From positions 1-64,000 of the forward strand of contig JAHBSG010000018.1 of assembly GCA_019639235.1 (NCBI GenBank): a stretch of DNA of 64,000 bases, in the 5' to 3' direction. How positions within the stretch are numbered: the stretch's first letter is position 1; each line of letters begins with the position of its first letter. The notes under the pieces were generated by a model. That model saw only the letters and a list, made by a program, of their open reading frames with translations. It was not told the DNA's origin and ran no database searches. This document shows positions 8,987 to 16,586 of this stretch, one piece after another. The position numbers and the translations under genes are program-made. This DNA is from Acidobacteriota bacterium. Lineage in GTDB: Bacteria > Acidobacteriota > Blastocatellia > Pyrinomonadales > Pyrinomonadaceae.

Positions 8987-9649
8987 ATGGACGAATTTGC
9001 AATTCCCCGCAGGCGAATGGTCGAGCATCTCCGGCATCATTACCGGATCGCGGACGAGCGAGTTTTGGACGCAATGAACTCCGTGCCGCGGCATCTTTTT
9101 GTGCCGGAAGCGTTGAGGTCGCAGGCGTACAAGGACAACGCTTTGCCGATTGCGGCCAAGCAGACCATCTCACAGCCGTTCATCGTTGCCAGGATGACGG
9201 AGCTTCTCGGGATCAGCGGCAAGGAACGCGTTCTTGAGATCGGCGGCGGCTCGGGCTATCAAACGGCAATTCTTGCCGAGCTTGCCCGAAAGGTCTTTAC
9301 CGTCGAGCGGGTTCCTGAGCTTGCGGATGGCCTAAAGCAGATGATCAGGCGGCTCGGCATCCGAAATGTCTCCGTTCGCTGCGGCGACGGCACCGAGGGC
9401 TGGAAGGTCTATGCCCCGTTCGATGCGATACTTGTAGCCGCCGGCGGACCGGAGATCCCCGAGCCTCTGCTCAACCAACTCGAGACGGGCGGGCGGCTTG
9501 TCATCCCGATCGGTGAAACGCAGAAGTCACAGAGGCTCGTTCGTGTGACTCGTACGGCAAAGGGTTTTGAAACGGAAGATGCCGGCCCATGTGCGTTTGT
9601 GCCGCTCATCGGTGAACATGGATGGAAGGAAGCCGTGAACGGCGGCTAA
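8987..9649 (+). CDS. pcm: Protein-L-isoaspartate O-methyltransferase
   Basis: A 220-residue SAM-dependent methyltransferase that methylates abnormal L-isoaspartyl residues, starting their repair. Seen: the PCMT signature VPRHLFVPEA (residues 33-42), AAKQTISQPFIVARM (57-71) carrying the family's conserved T/S, and SAM-binding motif I VLEIGGGSGYQTAIL (82-96). Length is normal. It is 10 bp downstream of surE, so the two are probably one transcript; the YqaA-type membrane gene starts 45 bp after it. Confidence 0.95.
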   Translation: MDEFAIPRRRMVEHLRHHYRIADERVLDAMNSVPRHLFVPEALRSQAYKDNALPIAAKQTISQPFIVARMTELLGISGKERVLEIGGGSGYQTAILAELARKVFTVERVPELADGLKQMIRRLGIRNVSVRCGDGTEGWKVYAPFDAILVAAGGPEIPEPLLNQLETGGRLVIPIGETQKSQRLVRVTRTAKGFETEDAGPCAFVPLIGEHGWKEAVNGG

Positions 9650-9694
9650 GAAAACAAATGCGGGCAGCCTTGATCGGCCCGCCGCAGAAAAGAC

Positions 9695-10297
9695 GTGAGA
9701 AAAATATTCGAATACCTCAGACGCCTGAAGGCATGGGTCGAAGGCTATGCGGAAAAACCGCATGCTGCTTGGGCCTTGTTCATTATTGCCTTTACGGAAT
9801 CGTCCTTTTTCCCGATCCCGCCGGACGTGCTGCTGATCGCGATGGCCGTCTCGGTGCCGGCGAAGGCATTGCGTTATGCCCTGATCTGCTCGGCCGGCTC
9901 TGTGCTCGGCGGCGTTTTCGGTTACTTTATCGGATGGGCGTTCTTCGAGGCGATCGGTCAGCCGATCCTGCAGTTCTACGGAGCGATGGGCCATTACGCT
10001 CACGTTCAGCAGCTCTACAATGAGCACGCATTCTGGGCAATACTGTCAGCCGCGTTCACGCCGATACCCTACAAGGTATTTACCATCGCAGCCGGTACGT
10101 TCGAGGTCTCGATCTGGACGCTGATAGGAGCATCGATTATCGGGCGGTCGGCGAGGTTCTTCCTCGTCGCCGGACTCTTTTACTTCTTTGGAGCACCGAT
10201 CAAGAAGTTCATCGACAAGTATTTTGAGATCCTGACCTTTGTCTTTCTTATTTTACTAATTGGTGGATTTGCGATCGTCAGGCTTTTCCTTAAGTAG
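9695..10297 (+). CDS. YqaA/DedA-family (VTT domain) membrane protein
   Basis: A 200-residue inner-membrane protein with a GTG start. It has the SNARE-associated/VTT layout: a re-entrant region with FTESSFFPIPPDVLLIAMAV (residues ~33-52), a glycine-rich GSVLGGVFGYFIGW, and the second re-entrant region FTPIPYKVFTIAAGTFEV (about 120-137), ending in a TM helix (LTFVFLILLIGGFAIVRLFL). The short YqaA branch fits in length. DedA/VTT proteins are implicated in lipid scrambling and envelope homeostasis; the specific role here is unknown. It follows surE-pcm on the same strand. Confidence 0.85.
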   Translation: MRKIFEYLRRLKAWVEGYAEKPHAAWALFIIAFTESSFFPIPPDVLLIAMAVSVPAKALRYALICSAGSVLGGVFGYFIGWAFFEAIGQPILQFYGAMGHYAHVQQLYNEHAFWAILSAAFTPIPYKVFTIAAGTFEVSIWTLIGASIIGRSARFFLVAGLFYFFGAPIKKFIDKYFEILTFVFLILLIGGFAIVRLFLK

Positions 10298-10363
10298 GAA
10301 CATTGACACTGGTCATCTTCTTTCATAGACTGTCTTTTCGCTCGACCAAGAGCGAATCGACTT

Positions 10364-10440
<77 letters not shown>

Positions 10441-10450
10441 TTTCAAAAAG

Positions 10451-10478
10451 AAGGATCGCCTCGAGCGGTCCTTTTTTC
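10451..10478 (+). terminator. Terminator after tRNA-Pro
   Basis: AAGGATCGC (10451-10459) pairs with GCGGTCCTT (10465-10473) with one G-T wobble and a 5-nt loop. A T-run follows (10472-10477). Confidence 0.85.
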
Positions 10479-10484
10479 GTTGCT

Positions 10485-11015
10485 ATGCAAGACAAAAGAT
10501 ACGAGATCGTTATTCGCAGGGCTGCGGGGTCCGATGCCGATGTGATCGCGATGCTCGGCTTTGTTACTTTCTTTGAGGCTTACTTCGAGCAGGACGACCC
10601 GCAGGACCTCGCCAGCTATCTTACCGAGAACTTCACCGCCGAAGAGATCCGCGAAGAGTTGGACGACCCGAACGCGACATTCTATATCTGTTACGCGGAC
10701 GGCAATGCCGCAGGCTATGCAAAGCATATTGCGGGCTCGCGAGCGGACGGTCTCACCGGCTCGGACCCTATGGAATTAAAGCGAATATACATTGTTGAAC
10801 GCTATTGGGGAAAGGGCCTCGGAGTGCGGCTGCTCGAGCATTGCGAGGACGAGGCTCGCCGACTCGGCCACGATACGCTTTGGCTCGGCGTCTGGCAGGA
10901 GAACCGCCGCGGCCAAAACTTCTATCGCAAACACGGCTTCCGCAAGGTGGGCACCATAACCTTCCCATACGGCTCGACCACCGGCATCAACGACGTCCTT
11001 GAGAAGCTCTTGTAA
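10485..11015 (+). CDS. GNAT family N-acetyltransferase
   Basis: A 176-residue acetyltransferase. The acetyl-CoA binding motif A is visible as LKRIYIVERYWGKGLGVRLL (R/Q-x-x-G-x-G/A form, about residues 98-117), followed by the motif B region NRRGQNFYRKHGFRKVG (about 140-156). The N-terminal part (DPQDLASYLTENF, EEIREELDDPN) matches a common subgroup annotated as RimI-like or spermidine acetyltransferases. The substrate is not known. It sits between the tRNA terminator and the TonB receptor promoter and appears monocistronic. Confidence 0.85.
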   Translation: MQDKRYEIVIRRAAGSDADVIAMLGFVTFFEAYFEQDDPQDLASYLTENFTAEEIREELDDPNATFYICYADGNAAGYAKHIAGSRADGLTGSDPMELKRIYIVERYWGKGLGVRLLEHCEDEARRLGHDTLWLGVWQENRRGQNFYRKHGFRKVGTITFPYGSTTGINDVLEKLL

Positions 11016-11037
11016 ACTAGCGATCGATGAGCCGAAC

Positions 11038-11066
11038 GCCGCAGCCGTCCGGCGGCTTCTTGTTGT
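11038..11066 (+). terminator. Weak terminator after the acetyltransferase
   Basis: GCCGC (11038-11042) pairs with GCGGC (11052-11056), followed by TTCTTGTTGT. Short stem, low confidence. Confidence 0.35.
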
Positions 11067-11093
11067 CACCTTCCACGACCCATGGAGTTTGAG

Positions 11094-11132
11094 TTAACCT
11101 CGAATTAACCCCCGGTTCACTTTGAATCAATA
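11094..11132 (+). promoter_or_regulatory. Pho-box-like direct repeats upstream of the TonB receptor
   Basis: Four half-sites start exactly 11 bp apart: TTAACC (11094), TTAACC (11105), TTCACT (11116) and TCAATA (11127). TTAACC/TTAACA-type hexamers at 11-bp spacing are the recognised form of PhoP/PhoB binding sites. The next gene pair is a TonB receptor and a PhoX-type phosphatase, which suits phosphate control. The first two units are perfect; the last two are degraded. Binding is inferred. Confidence 0.5.
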
Positions 11133-11191
11133 ATCTACATCAATAATTTCGTTTGCACTTCTCAGAAAGAAACCTCGTAAAGGAGTAATCT

Positions 11192-13918
11192 ATGACCCGC
11201 ATCCTTACGTACGCAGTTTCGGCTGTTTTTTTATTCTTTATCGTCATTTGCAGCACTTTTGGCGTATCGGCACAAGCGACCGGTACGATCACCGGCCGAG
11301 TGCTCGACGGCACTACCGGCAATGCCCTGCCGGGCGTTAACATCATTGTCGAGGGAACGTCTCTCTCGACGGAAACGGATCGAACGGGTGCGTTCTCGCT
11401 CGTTCGGGTTCCGGCAGGCCCCCGGAAACTGACGGCTTCATACCTCGGCTTTGAGTCTTTGACCGTCGACGTCAATGTCACATCCGGCCGGTCGGCGACT
11501 ACGGTCGAGATCGAACTCTCTGCCGGCATTCGTGAGACCGTGACGGTCGAAGCACCATTCCTCGAAGGCCAGGCCCGTGCCCTTAACCAACAAAAAGAAT
11601 CTGTAAATATTCAAAGCCTTGTCTCGTCTGACCAGATCGGCCGTTTTCCTGACCCGAACTCTGCTGAGGCCGCCCAACGGATCCCCGGAATCACCATTGA
11701 GCGCGACCAAGGCGAAGGCCGCTACGTTCAGGTGCGCGGAACCGAGGCCCGGCTTAATTCGATGCAGATCAACGGCGAACGGATACCTTCGCCCGAAGGC
11801 GATGTCCGTGCCGTGGCATTGGACGTCATCCCGGCCGACCTACTCGATTCGATCGAGGTTTCGAAGGCTTTGACCGCTGATCAGGATGCAGATTCGATCG
11901 GCGGTGCGGTAAATCTCATAACGAAAGGTGCACCCGAGAAGACACGCGTTTCGCTCACTTTCGGCCTCGGCTACAACCGCCTCGTAAACAACGGCCTGGA
12001 GACGTTCAACGGAACCTTCGGCCGCCGCTTCGCCGACAAGAAACTCGGCTTCCTTTTCTCCGGCAGTTATCTGAATACGCGACGTGGTTCGGAGAGCGTC
12101 GAGCCCGCTTACGATGAAGGCTTTCTCGAGGAAATCGAGCTTCGCGACTATCAGGTCAACCGCCGCCGATGGGGCATTAACCCTTACGTCGATTACCGCT
12201 TCTCGAATTCTTCCGAGATCCACTTCCGCGGCATCTTTAACGACTTTAAGGACGACGAATTCCGGCGGCTCGTAGCTTACAAGGTCGCCGACAACGAGAT
12301 CGCCCGCGAACTCCGCGACCGCCTTGAAACACAGCGAATCTATCAGTTCTCCGGCGGCGGAAGGCACCTGCTCGGCCGTTCGATCCTGATGGACTATCGC
12401 ATTTCTTATGGGTATGCCGAGGAAGACGAACCGAAGAATATCAGCTCGGCTTTTCTTCAGGAAGATGTCGATTTCGAACCGAACGTAACTCCCGGCTCGA
12501 TCGACCCGGAAAACATTCAGGCCAATCCGTTGAACGAGAACATCAATGAATTTGCGTTCGATGAACTTACATCCGGCGACAACTTCACATCGGAAAGCAG
12601 CTTCACCGCTCAGGTCAACTTTGCGGTTCCTCTGCGGACCAGCAACAATTTTGCCGGCACGTTTAAGTTCGGTGCGAAGAACCGCTTTAACAGAAAGGAA
12701 CGGGACAACGAAGAGTTTGAGTTCGGCTTCGATGACGACATCTTTCTGACGGACATCCTCGACCCGAACTACAACAAATCGTCTTATCGCGGCGGCCTTT
12801 ATAACTTCATCCCGGCGTTTCAGGATCCGCAACGCATCGCCGCACTACGGACTTCACCGGGAGCCGAAAGCGAAAAGCTTTTCGAGGAAGACTCTGCCGA
12901 TTACGACGCACGCGAGAACATTTTCGCCTTTTATGCAATGGCCCAGCTTGGGTTTGGCGAACGGTTCGTCCTTGTTCCCGGCATTCGGTATGAGCAGACC
13001 GACGTCAGATACACGGGTTTTCGCGTGCTCTTCGACGACGAGGGCGATTACGATTCGACCAACCCGATCGATGGTGACAATACGTTCCGAAACTGGTTCC
13101 CTTCGCTTCACGCGAAATACAGGATCGGGGACAACACGAACATCCGTGCCGCATATTCGCGGTCGCTTGCCCGGCCAAACTTTGTCGATCTCGTTCCCTT
13201 CCAACTGATCCTCCGCGAGGACAGCGAGATCGAACGTGGAAATCCGTTCCTTCGGCCGACCACCTCGGACAACCTCGATTTCCTTGTCGAGCATTACTTT
13301 CACAATGTCGGCGTCATTTCCGGCGGTTTCTTCTTCAAACGGCTTAAGAACTACATTTTCCCGTTCCGGTTCGAAGAGGACATTGCCTTTGGAGGCAATC
13401 CGACGACCTTTGAGGTCACGGAACCCCGAAATGGTGAATCGGCAAACCTTTACGGCTTTGAGATCGCCTATAATCAGCGTTTCACGTTTATGCCAAAACC
13501 CTTCGACGGGCTTGGTGTTTACGCGAATTATACTTACGTCAACTCAGATGCGGTTCTTCCGAACGAGGATATCGGCGAGCCCGGCCGCGATTCGATCCTT
13601 CCGGGACAGGCCAAGAACATTGCGAATTTCGCCTTGTTTTACGAACGATTCGGCTTCTCTGGCCGCGGTTCGCTCCATTACCGTGATAAGTATCTGAGCG
13701 AGGTCGCCGGATCGCCGGAGTTCGATCTTTTTGTCGGCGATCATCTTCAGTTCGATTTCTCGGCAAGCCAGAGGATCACGAAGAATGTCCGCGTCTTTGC
13801 CGAGTTCATCAATATCAACAACCGGCCCTTTAAGAGCTATGAAGGTGTTTCGAATCGCATTCGTCAGGACGAACGCTATAAATGGTGGTCAACCTTCGGG
13901 GTCAAGGTCGATTGGTAG
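11192..13918 (+). CDS. TonB-dependent receptor with N-terminal carboxypeptidase-regulatory-like domain
   Basis: A 908-residue outer-membrane transporter. Signal peptide ~1-28 (ends GVSAQA); CarboxypepD_reg-like domain ~31-110 (GTITGRVLDGTTGNALPGVN); plug ~130-240 with IGRFPDPNSAEAAQRIPGI, then VRGTEARLNSMQINGERIPS, and SIEVSKALTADQDADSIGGAVNL; beta-barrel to the C-terminus, which ends in alternating hydrophobics (WWSTFGVKVDW). The plug motifs are those of the TonB-Xanth-Caul receptor group. AGGAG lies 8 bp before the ATG. Context (Pho-like repeats upstream, PhoX-type phosphatase downstream) suggests uptake of a phosphate-containing compound; that is inference, and the substrate is unknown. 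Confidence 0.92.
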   Translation: MTRILTYAVSAVFLFFIVICSTFGVSAQATGTITGRVLDGTTGNALPGVNIIVEGTSLSTETDRTGAFSLVRVPAGPRKLTASYLGFESLTVDVNVTSGRSATTVEIELSAGIRETVTVEAPFLEGQARALNQQKESVNIQSLVSSDQIGRFPDPNSAEAAQRIPGITIERDQGEGRYVQVRGTEARLNSMQINGERIPSPEGDVRAVALDVIPADLLDSIEVSKALTADQDADSIGGAVNLITKGAPEKTRVSLTFGLGYNRLVNNGLETFNGTFGRRFADKKLGFLFSGSYLNTRRGSESVEPAYDEGFLEEIELRDYQVNRRRWGINPYVDYRFSNSSEIHFRGIFNDFKDDEFRRLVAYKVADNEIARELRDRLETQRIYQFSGGGRHLLGRSILMDYRISYGYAEEDEPKNISSAFLQEDVDFEPNVTPGSIDPENIQANPLNENINEFAFDELTSGDNFTSESSFTAQVNFAVPLRTSNNFAGTFKFGAKNRFNRKERDNEEFEFGFDDDIFLTDILDPNYNKSSYRGGLYNFIPAFQDPQRIAALRTSPGAESEKLFEEDSADYDARENIFAFYAMAQLGFGERFVLVPGIRYEQTDVRYTGFRVLFDDEGDYDSTNPIDGDNTFRNWFPSLHAKYRIGDNTNIRAAYSRSLARPNFVDLVPFQLILREDSEIERGNPFLRPTTSDNLDFLVEHYFHNVGVISGGFFFKRLKNYIFPFRFEEDIAFGGNPTTFEVTEPRNGESANLYGFEIAYNQRFTFMPKPFDGLGVYANYTYVNSDAVLPNEDIGEPGRDSILPGQAKNIANFALFYERFGFSGRGSLHYRDKYLSEVAGSPEFDLFVGDHLQFDFSASQRITKNVRVFAEFININNRPFKSYEGVSNRIRQDERYKWWSTFGVKVDW

Positions 13919-13939
13919 TAAGTTGGTGTCATAAAGCCT

Positions 13940-13987
13940 GCGGAAGATGCCTCAGACCCGTTCTGTAACATCTTCCGCGTTTTTGTT
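13940..13987 (+). terminator. Terminator between the TonB receptor and phoX-like gene
   Basis: GCGGAAGATG (13940-13949) pairs perfectly with CATCTTCCGC (13969-13978), then GTTTTTGTTT. It lies 16 bp before the PhoX start at 14004, leaving no obvious room for a separate promoter, so partial read-through is likely. Confidence 0.8.
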
Positions 13988-14003
13988 TGCTACGATTTTA
14001 GTT

Positions 14004-15407
14004 ATGGATAGACGAAATTTTCTGGCTGCGGCATCGACTGCCGGCCTCGCAGTGGCATTTGGCGGGTTCGGTCGATTGGCCGAGGCCGCTGAAATAAAAG
14101 GAAGCATCGACAAGCTACGGGCCATCGGCTATGGCGAGCTTGTGCCGACCGCGGCAAAGAACACCGGCGAGATGGTGCTCGCTCTTCCCCGCGGATTCGA
14201 ATACAACGTCCTCGGCAAGACCGGCGACAAGATGTCCGATGGCCGCCTGACGCCGAACGAGCACGACGGAATGGCCGCCTTTATGAGCGGCAGCGAACTG
14301 CGGCTCGTCCGGAACCACGAGATAAATGACGATGTGCCGAAGGACGGCGTCGCCATCGGCACCGCAAATCATTACGACGATAAAGCCGGCGGCGGCACGA
14401 CCACACTCATCATCAACCCGAGAACACGGCTCATCGAACGCGACTTCGTAAGCCTCAGCGGGACGCTCAACAACTGCGCCGGCGGCCCGACGCCTTGGGG
14501 AACCTGGGTCACTTGCGAAGAAACGACCCACGGCCTCACCAAGTATATGGACGAGGAGGACGAGGTCGGCGGCTTCGCAAAGCCGCACGGCTATTGCTTT
14601 GAGGTGCAGGCCTCGGCAAACAATACGCTGCCGCCGGTCGCCCTGACCGCGATGGGCCGCTTTTCGCACGAAGCCATCGCCGTCGATCCGCGATCGGGCA
14701 TCGTTTACCTAACCGAGGACGCAAAGCCCTTCTGCGGCTTTTACCGCTTTATCCCGAATCGGCGAAATCGCCTGGCTGAGGGCGGTGTACTCCAGATGCT
14801 CGCCATCCACAAGAAGCCGAGCTACAACACGCAGTTCGGCCAAACGACCGGAACACGGTTCGATGCCCGCTGGGTCACTATCGATGACCCGAATACGATC
14901 AAGTCCGACACCGACGAACAGGCCGTCTTCAAACAGGGTGCCCGCAAAGGCGGAACGCATTTCAACAAGCTCGAGGGCTGCTGGTCGTCGCCCGATGGCA
15001 AGATCTATTTCGTCTCATCGAGCGGCGGCGATGCCGGCGGCGGTCAGGTCTGGCTGTACGAACCGACCGCAAAAGACAAAGGCCGGTTGACGCTCCTTTT
15101 CGAATCGCCCGACCGAGAACTGCTCGATATGCCGGACAACATCTGCCTTGAGCCCGGCACCGGTCATCTTTACTTGTGCGAGGACAGCGACTATCCGGGC
15201 CTTTCCGGACGCGGCGATAACTTTGTGCGGATACTGACGCCGAACGGAAAGATCGCCGATTTCGCCCGAAATATCCTTGAAGGTTACGAGGAGACCGAAT
15301 TTGCCGGTGCGACCTTCAGTCCCGATGGCACAACGCTCTTCTTCAATATCCAAACACCGGGCATAACCGTCGCCGTCTGGGGCGACTTCAAAAACTTCAA
15401 ATCCTGA
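14004..15407 (+). CDS. PhoX-type alkaline phosphatase/DUF839 protein, Tat-exported
   Basis: A 467-residue protein starting MDRRNFLAAASTAGLAVAFGG, a clear twin-arginine (RRNFL) signal. I choose the ATG at 14004 because the frame upstream to 13947 is the terminator hairpin. The body has the PhoX/DUF839 signatures NEHDGMAAFM, LVRNHEIND, GGGTTTLIINP, TPWGTWVTCEET, FSHEAIAVDPRSGIVYLTED and the C-terminal LYLCEDSD and FAGATFSPDGTTLFFNIQTPG. PhoX enzymes are Ca/Fe-dependent periplasmic phosphomonoesterases. The family also contains members of unproven activity. The Pho-like repeats before the preceding gene support a role in phosphate scavenging. Confidence 0.85.
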   Translation: MDRRNFLAAASTAGLAVAFGGFGRLAEAAEIKGSIDKLRAIGYGELVPTAAKNTGEMVLALPRGFEYNVLGKTGDKMSDGRLTPNEHDGMAAFMSGSELRLVRNHEINDDVPKDGVAIGTANHYDDKAGGGTTTLIINPRTRLIERDFVSLSGTLNNCAGGPTPWGTWVTCEETTHGLTKYMDEEDEVGGFAKPHGYCFEVQASANNTLPPVALTAMGRFSHEAIAVDPRSGIVYLTEDAKPFCGFYRFIPNRRNRLAEGGVLQMLAIHKKPSYNTQFGQTTGTRFDARWVTIDDPNTIKSDTDEQAVFKQGARKGGTHFNKLEGCWSSPDGKIYFVSSSGGDAGGGQVWLYEPTAKDKGRLTLLFESPDRELLDMPDNICLEPGTGHLYLCEDSDYPGLSGRGDNFVRILTPNGKIADFARNILEGYEETEFAGATFSPDGTTLFFNIQTPGITVAVWGDFKNFKS

Positions 15408-15420
15408 CCTCAAAACACCC

Positions 15421-15451
15421 GCGGACGGCCAAAATCTTCAAGGCCGTCCGC
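15421..15451 (+). terminator. Hairpin after the phoX-like gene
   Basis: GCGGACGGCC (15421-15430) pairs perfectly with GGCCGTCCGC (15442-15451). No T-run follows, so it may act on read-through or on RNA stability. Confidence 0.55.
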
Positions 15452-15465
15452 TAACTCTGAACTAC

Positions 15466-15572
15466 CTACTGCTCCCCGCTCACCGCTCATCACCAACGGC
15501 TGGAAGCTGAAAGCTAAAAGCTGGCGGCTGTTTCTAAAACACTCTTTACTGCTCACTGCTCTCCGCTCACCA
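15466..15572. repeat. Degenerate short repeats (ACTGCTCMC and AGCTGAA types)
   Basis: Two related blocks, CTACTGCTCCCCGCTCACC (15465-15483) and TTACTGCTCACTGCTCTCCG (15546-15565), flank a run of AGCTGAA/AGCTAAA/AGCTGGC units. They lie between the convergent phoX-like and queD genes and resemble in style the TTCTGAC run at 3217-3247. Confidence 0.55.
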
Positions 15573-15945
15573 CATAAGTAGCTACGCTCGTCGGTGTTTC
15601 GTAGCAGCGGACCTTATAGACCTTCACCCGTTCGTCGCCGACGCGTGAATTGAGATACTCGACAAAATAGCGGGCGATGTTCTCGGCCGAGGGGTTCAGC
15701 TCTTCGTCAAAGGGAGGCAGTTCGTTGAGGTTCCGGTGGTCGAGGTACCGCGTAATCTCGTCCGCCGCCTTTTTCAGGTCGCCGAAATCGATCAGCAGCC
15801 CGATGTTGTTCAGCTCCTCGCCGCGGGCATAGATCTCCACCTTGTAATTATGCCCGTGCAGGTTCTCGCACTTCCCTTTATAGCCTCGCAACTGATGCGC
15901 CGACGAAAAGTCCCGCTCGATCATCACCTCAAAAAAGGAAGCCAT
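15553..15945 (-). CDS. queD: 6-carboxytetrahydropterin synthase QueD/PTPS family
   Basis: A 130-residue member of the 6-pyruvoyltetrahydropterin synthase fold, converting dihydroneopterin triphosphate to 6-carboxytetrahydropterin in queuosine/deazapurine synthesis. Zinc ligands H17, H30 and H32 (SSAH, LHGHNY), the catalytic C26 (GKCENLHGHNY), H70 in LDHRNLNE and E116 in CYETPTS are all present. Length fits bacterial QueD. It is the last gene of an apparent mscS-DUF6624-queD operon (5 bp after the preceding stop). No queC/E/F in the window, so a pterin-only role cannot be excluded. Confidence 0.9.
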   Translation of the reverse strand: MASFFEVMIERDFSSAHQLRGYKGKCENLHGHNYKVEIYARGEELNNIGLLIDFGDLKKAADEITRYLDHRNLNELPPFDEELNPSAENIARYFVEYLNSRVGDERVKVYKVRCYETPTSVATYVVSGEQ

Positions 15946-15950
15946 GTTTT

Positions 15951-16580
15951 TTAATTCTCCTTGCCCCGCAGCACAACCTCGATCTTATAAAGCTCACGCA
16001 GCATCTCGGCATATTCCTCGATCGGCGGAAGCCCAGCGGCCCTTCGTCGGTTGTTCAGTTCCGGTGGATCTTCCACGGGGCTCATCACCATCCGTCCATC
16101 CCGTATCTCAAAATTCGATCCGTATATCTGCGGCTTGCCCTGATTGACCAGCAGCCGGTCAATGAACGCTGCATAGCGGTCCGGCGATATCTCTTTTCGC
16201 TCAAACGCCAGTCGCATCGGCTCCTTTACGCGTTCGCGGATCTCGTCCGAAACCGCGTGCTGAACCAAGAGCATGAAAGCCCGTAGTCCATCATCACCGA
16301 CCTTCGCCAAAGAAGGAAATCCGTGCTTATCAAAGATCTCATTGAGCCGCTTCGTGTGCGGAGCGTCGATCTTTTCCGCGATCTCGCGAAAGCACTTCAT
16401 CTGCTCCTCGGCTGATCCAAGACACTTCAGCCGCGCGTCCTGGTCCACCCGCCGCATCTCAAGTAACTCAGCTCTAAGTTCAGGCTGCGACCACTGTCCA
16501 TGGGCATTCGTCACCGCTATTGAAAGAGCAAGCCCCACAAGAATCGTGAATAATCGGGATCGAGCATTCAGGACGAACAT
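15951..16580 (-). CDS. DUF6624-like exported protein
   Basis: A 209-residue protein with a signal peptide (LFTILVGLALSIAVTNAHGQ, about residues 10-29). The core matches the DUF6624 pattern: an MRRVDQDAR motif, a D/N-K-H-G-F-P loop, LLVQHAVSD (about 104-112) and the hallmark DRLLVNQGKPQIYGSNF (about 148-164), then NNRRRAAGLPPIEEYAEML. Function of the family is unknown. It starts 6 bp after the mechanosensitive channel gene and ends 5 bp before queD, so it is probably in the same transcript, although neither neighbour suggests its job. Confidence 0.75.
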   Translation of the reverse strand: MFVLNARSRLFTILVGLALSIAVTNAHGQWSQPELRAELLEMRRVDQDARLKCLGSAEEQMKCFREIAEKIDAPHTKRLNEIFDKHGFPSLAKVGDDGLRAFMLLVQHAVSDEIRERVKEPMRLAFERKEISPDRYAAFIDRLLVNQGKPQIYGSNFEIRDGRMVMSPVEDPPELNNRRRAAGLPPIEEYAEMLRELYKIEVVLRGKEN

Positions 16581-16586
16581 AACTTT

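Noticed and set aside
11840..12832. 330-codon minus-strand frame opposite the TonB receptor
   Set aside because: Antisense shadow; the receptor has signal peptide, plug and barrel on the + strand.
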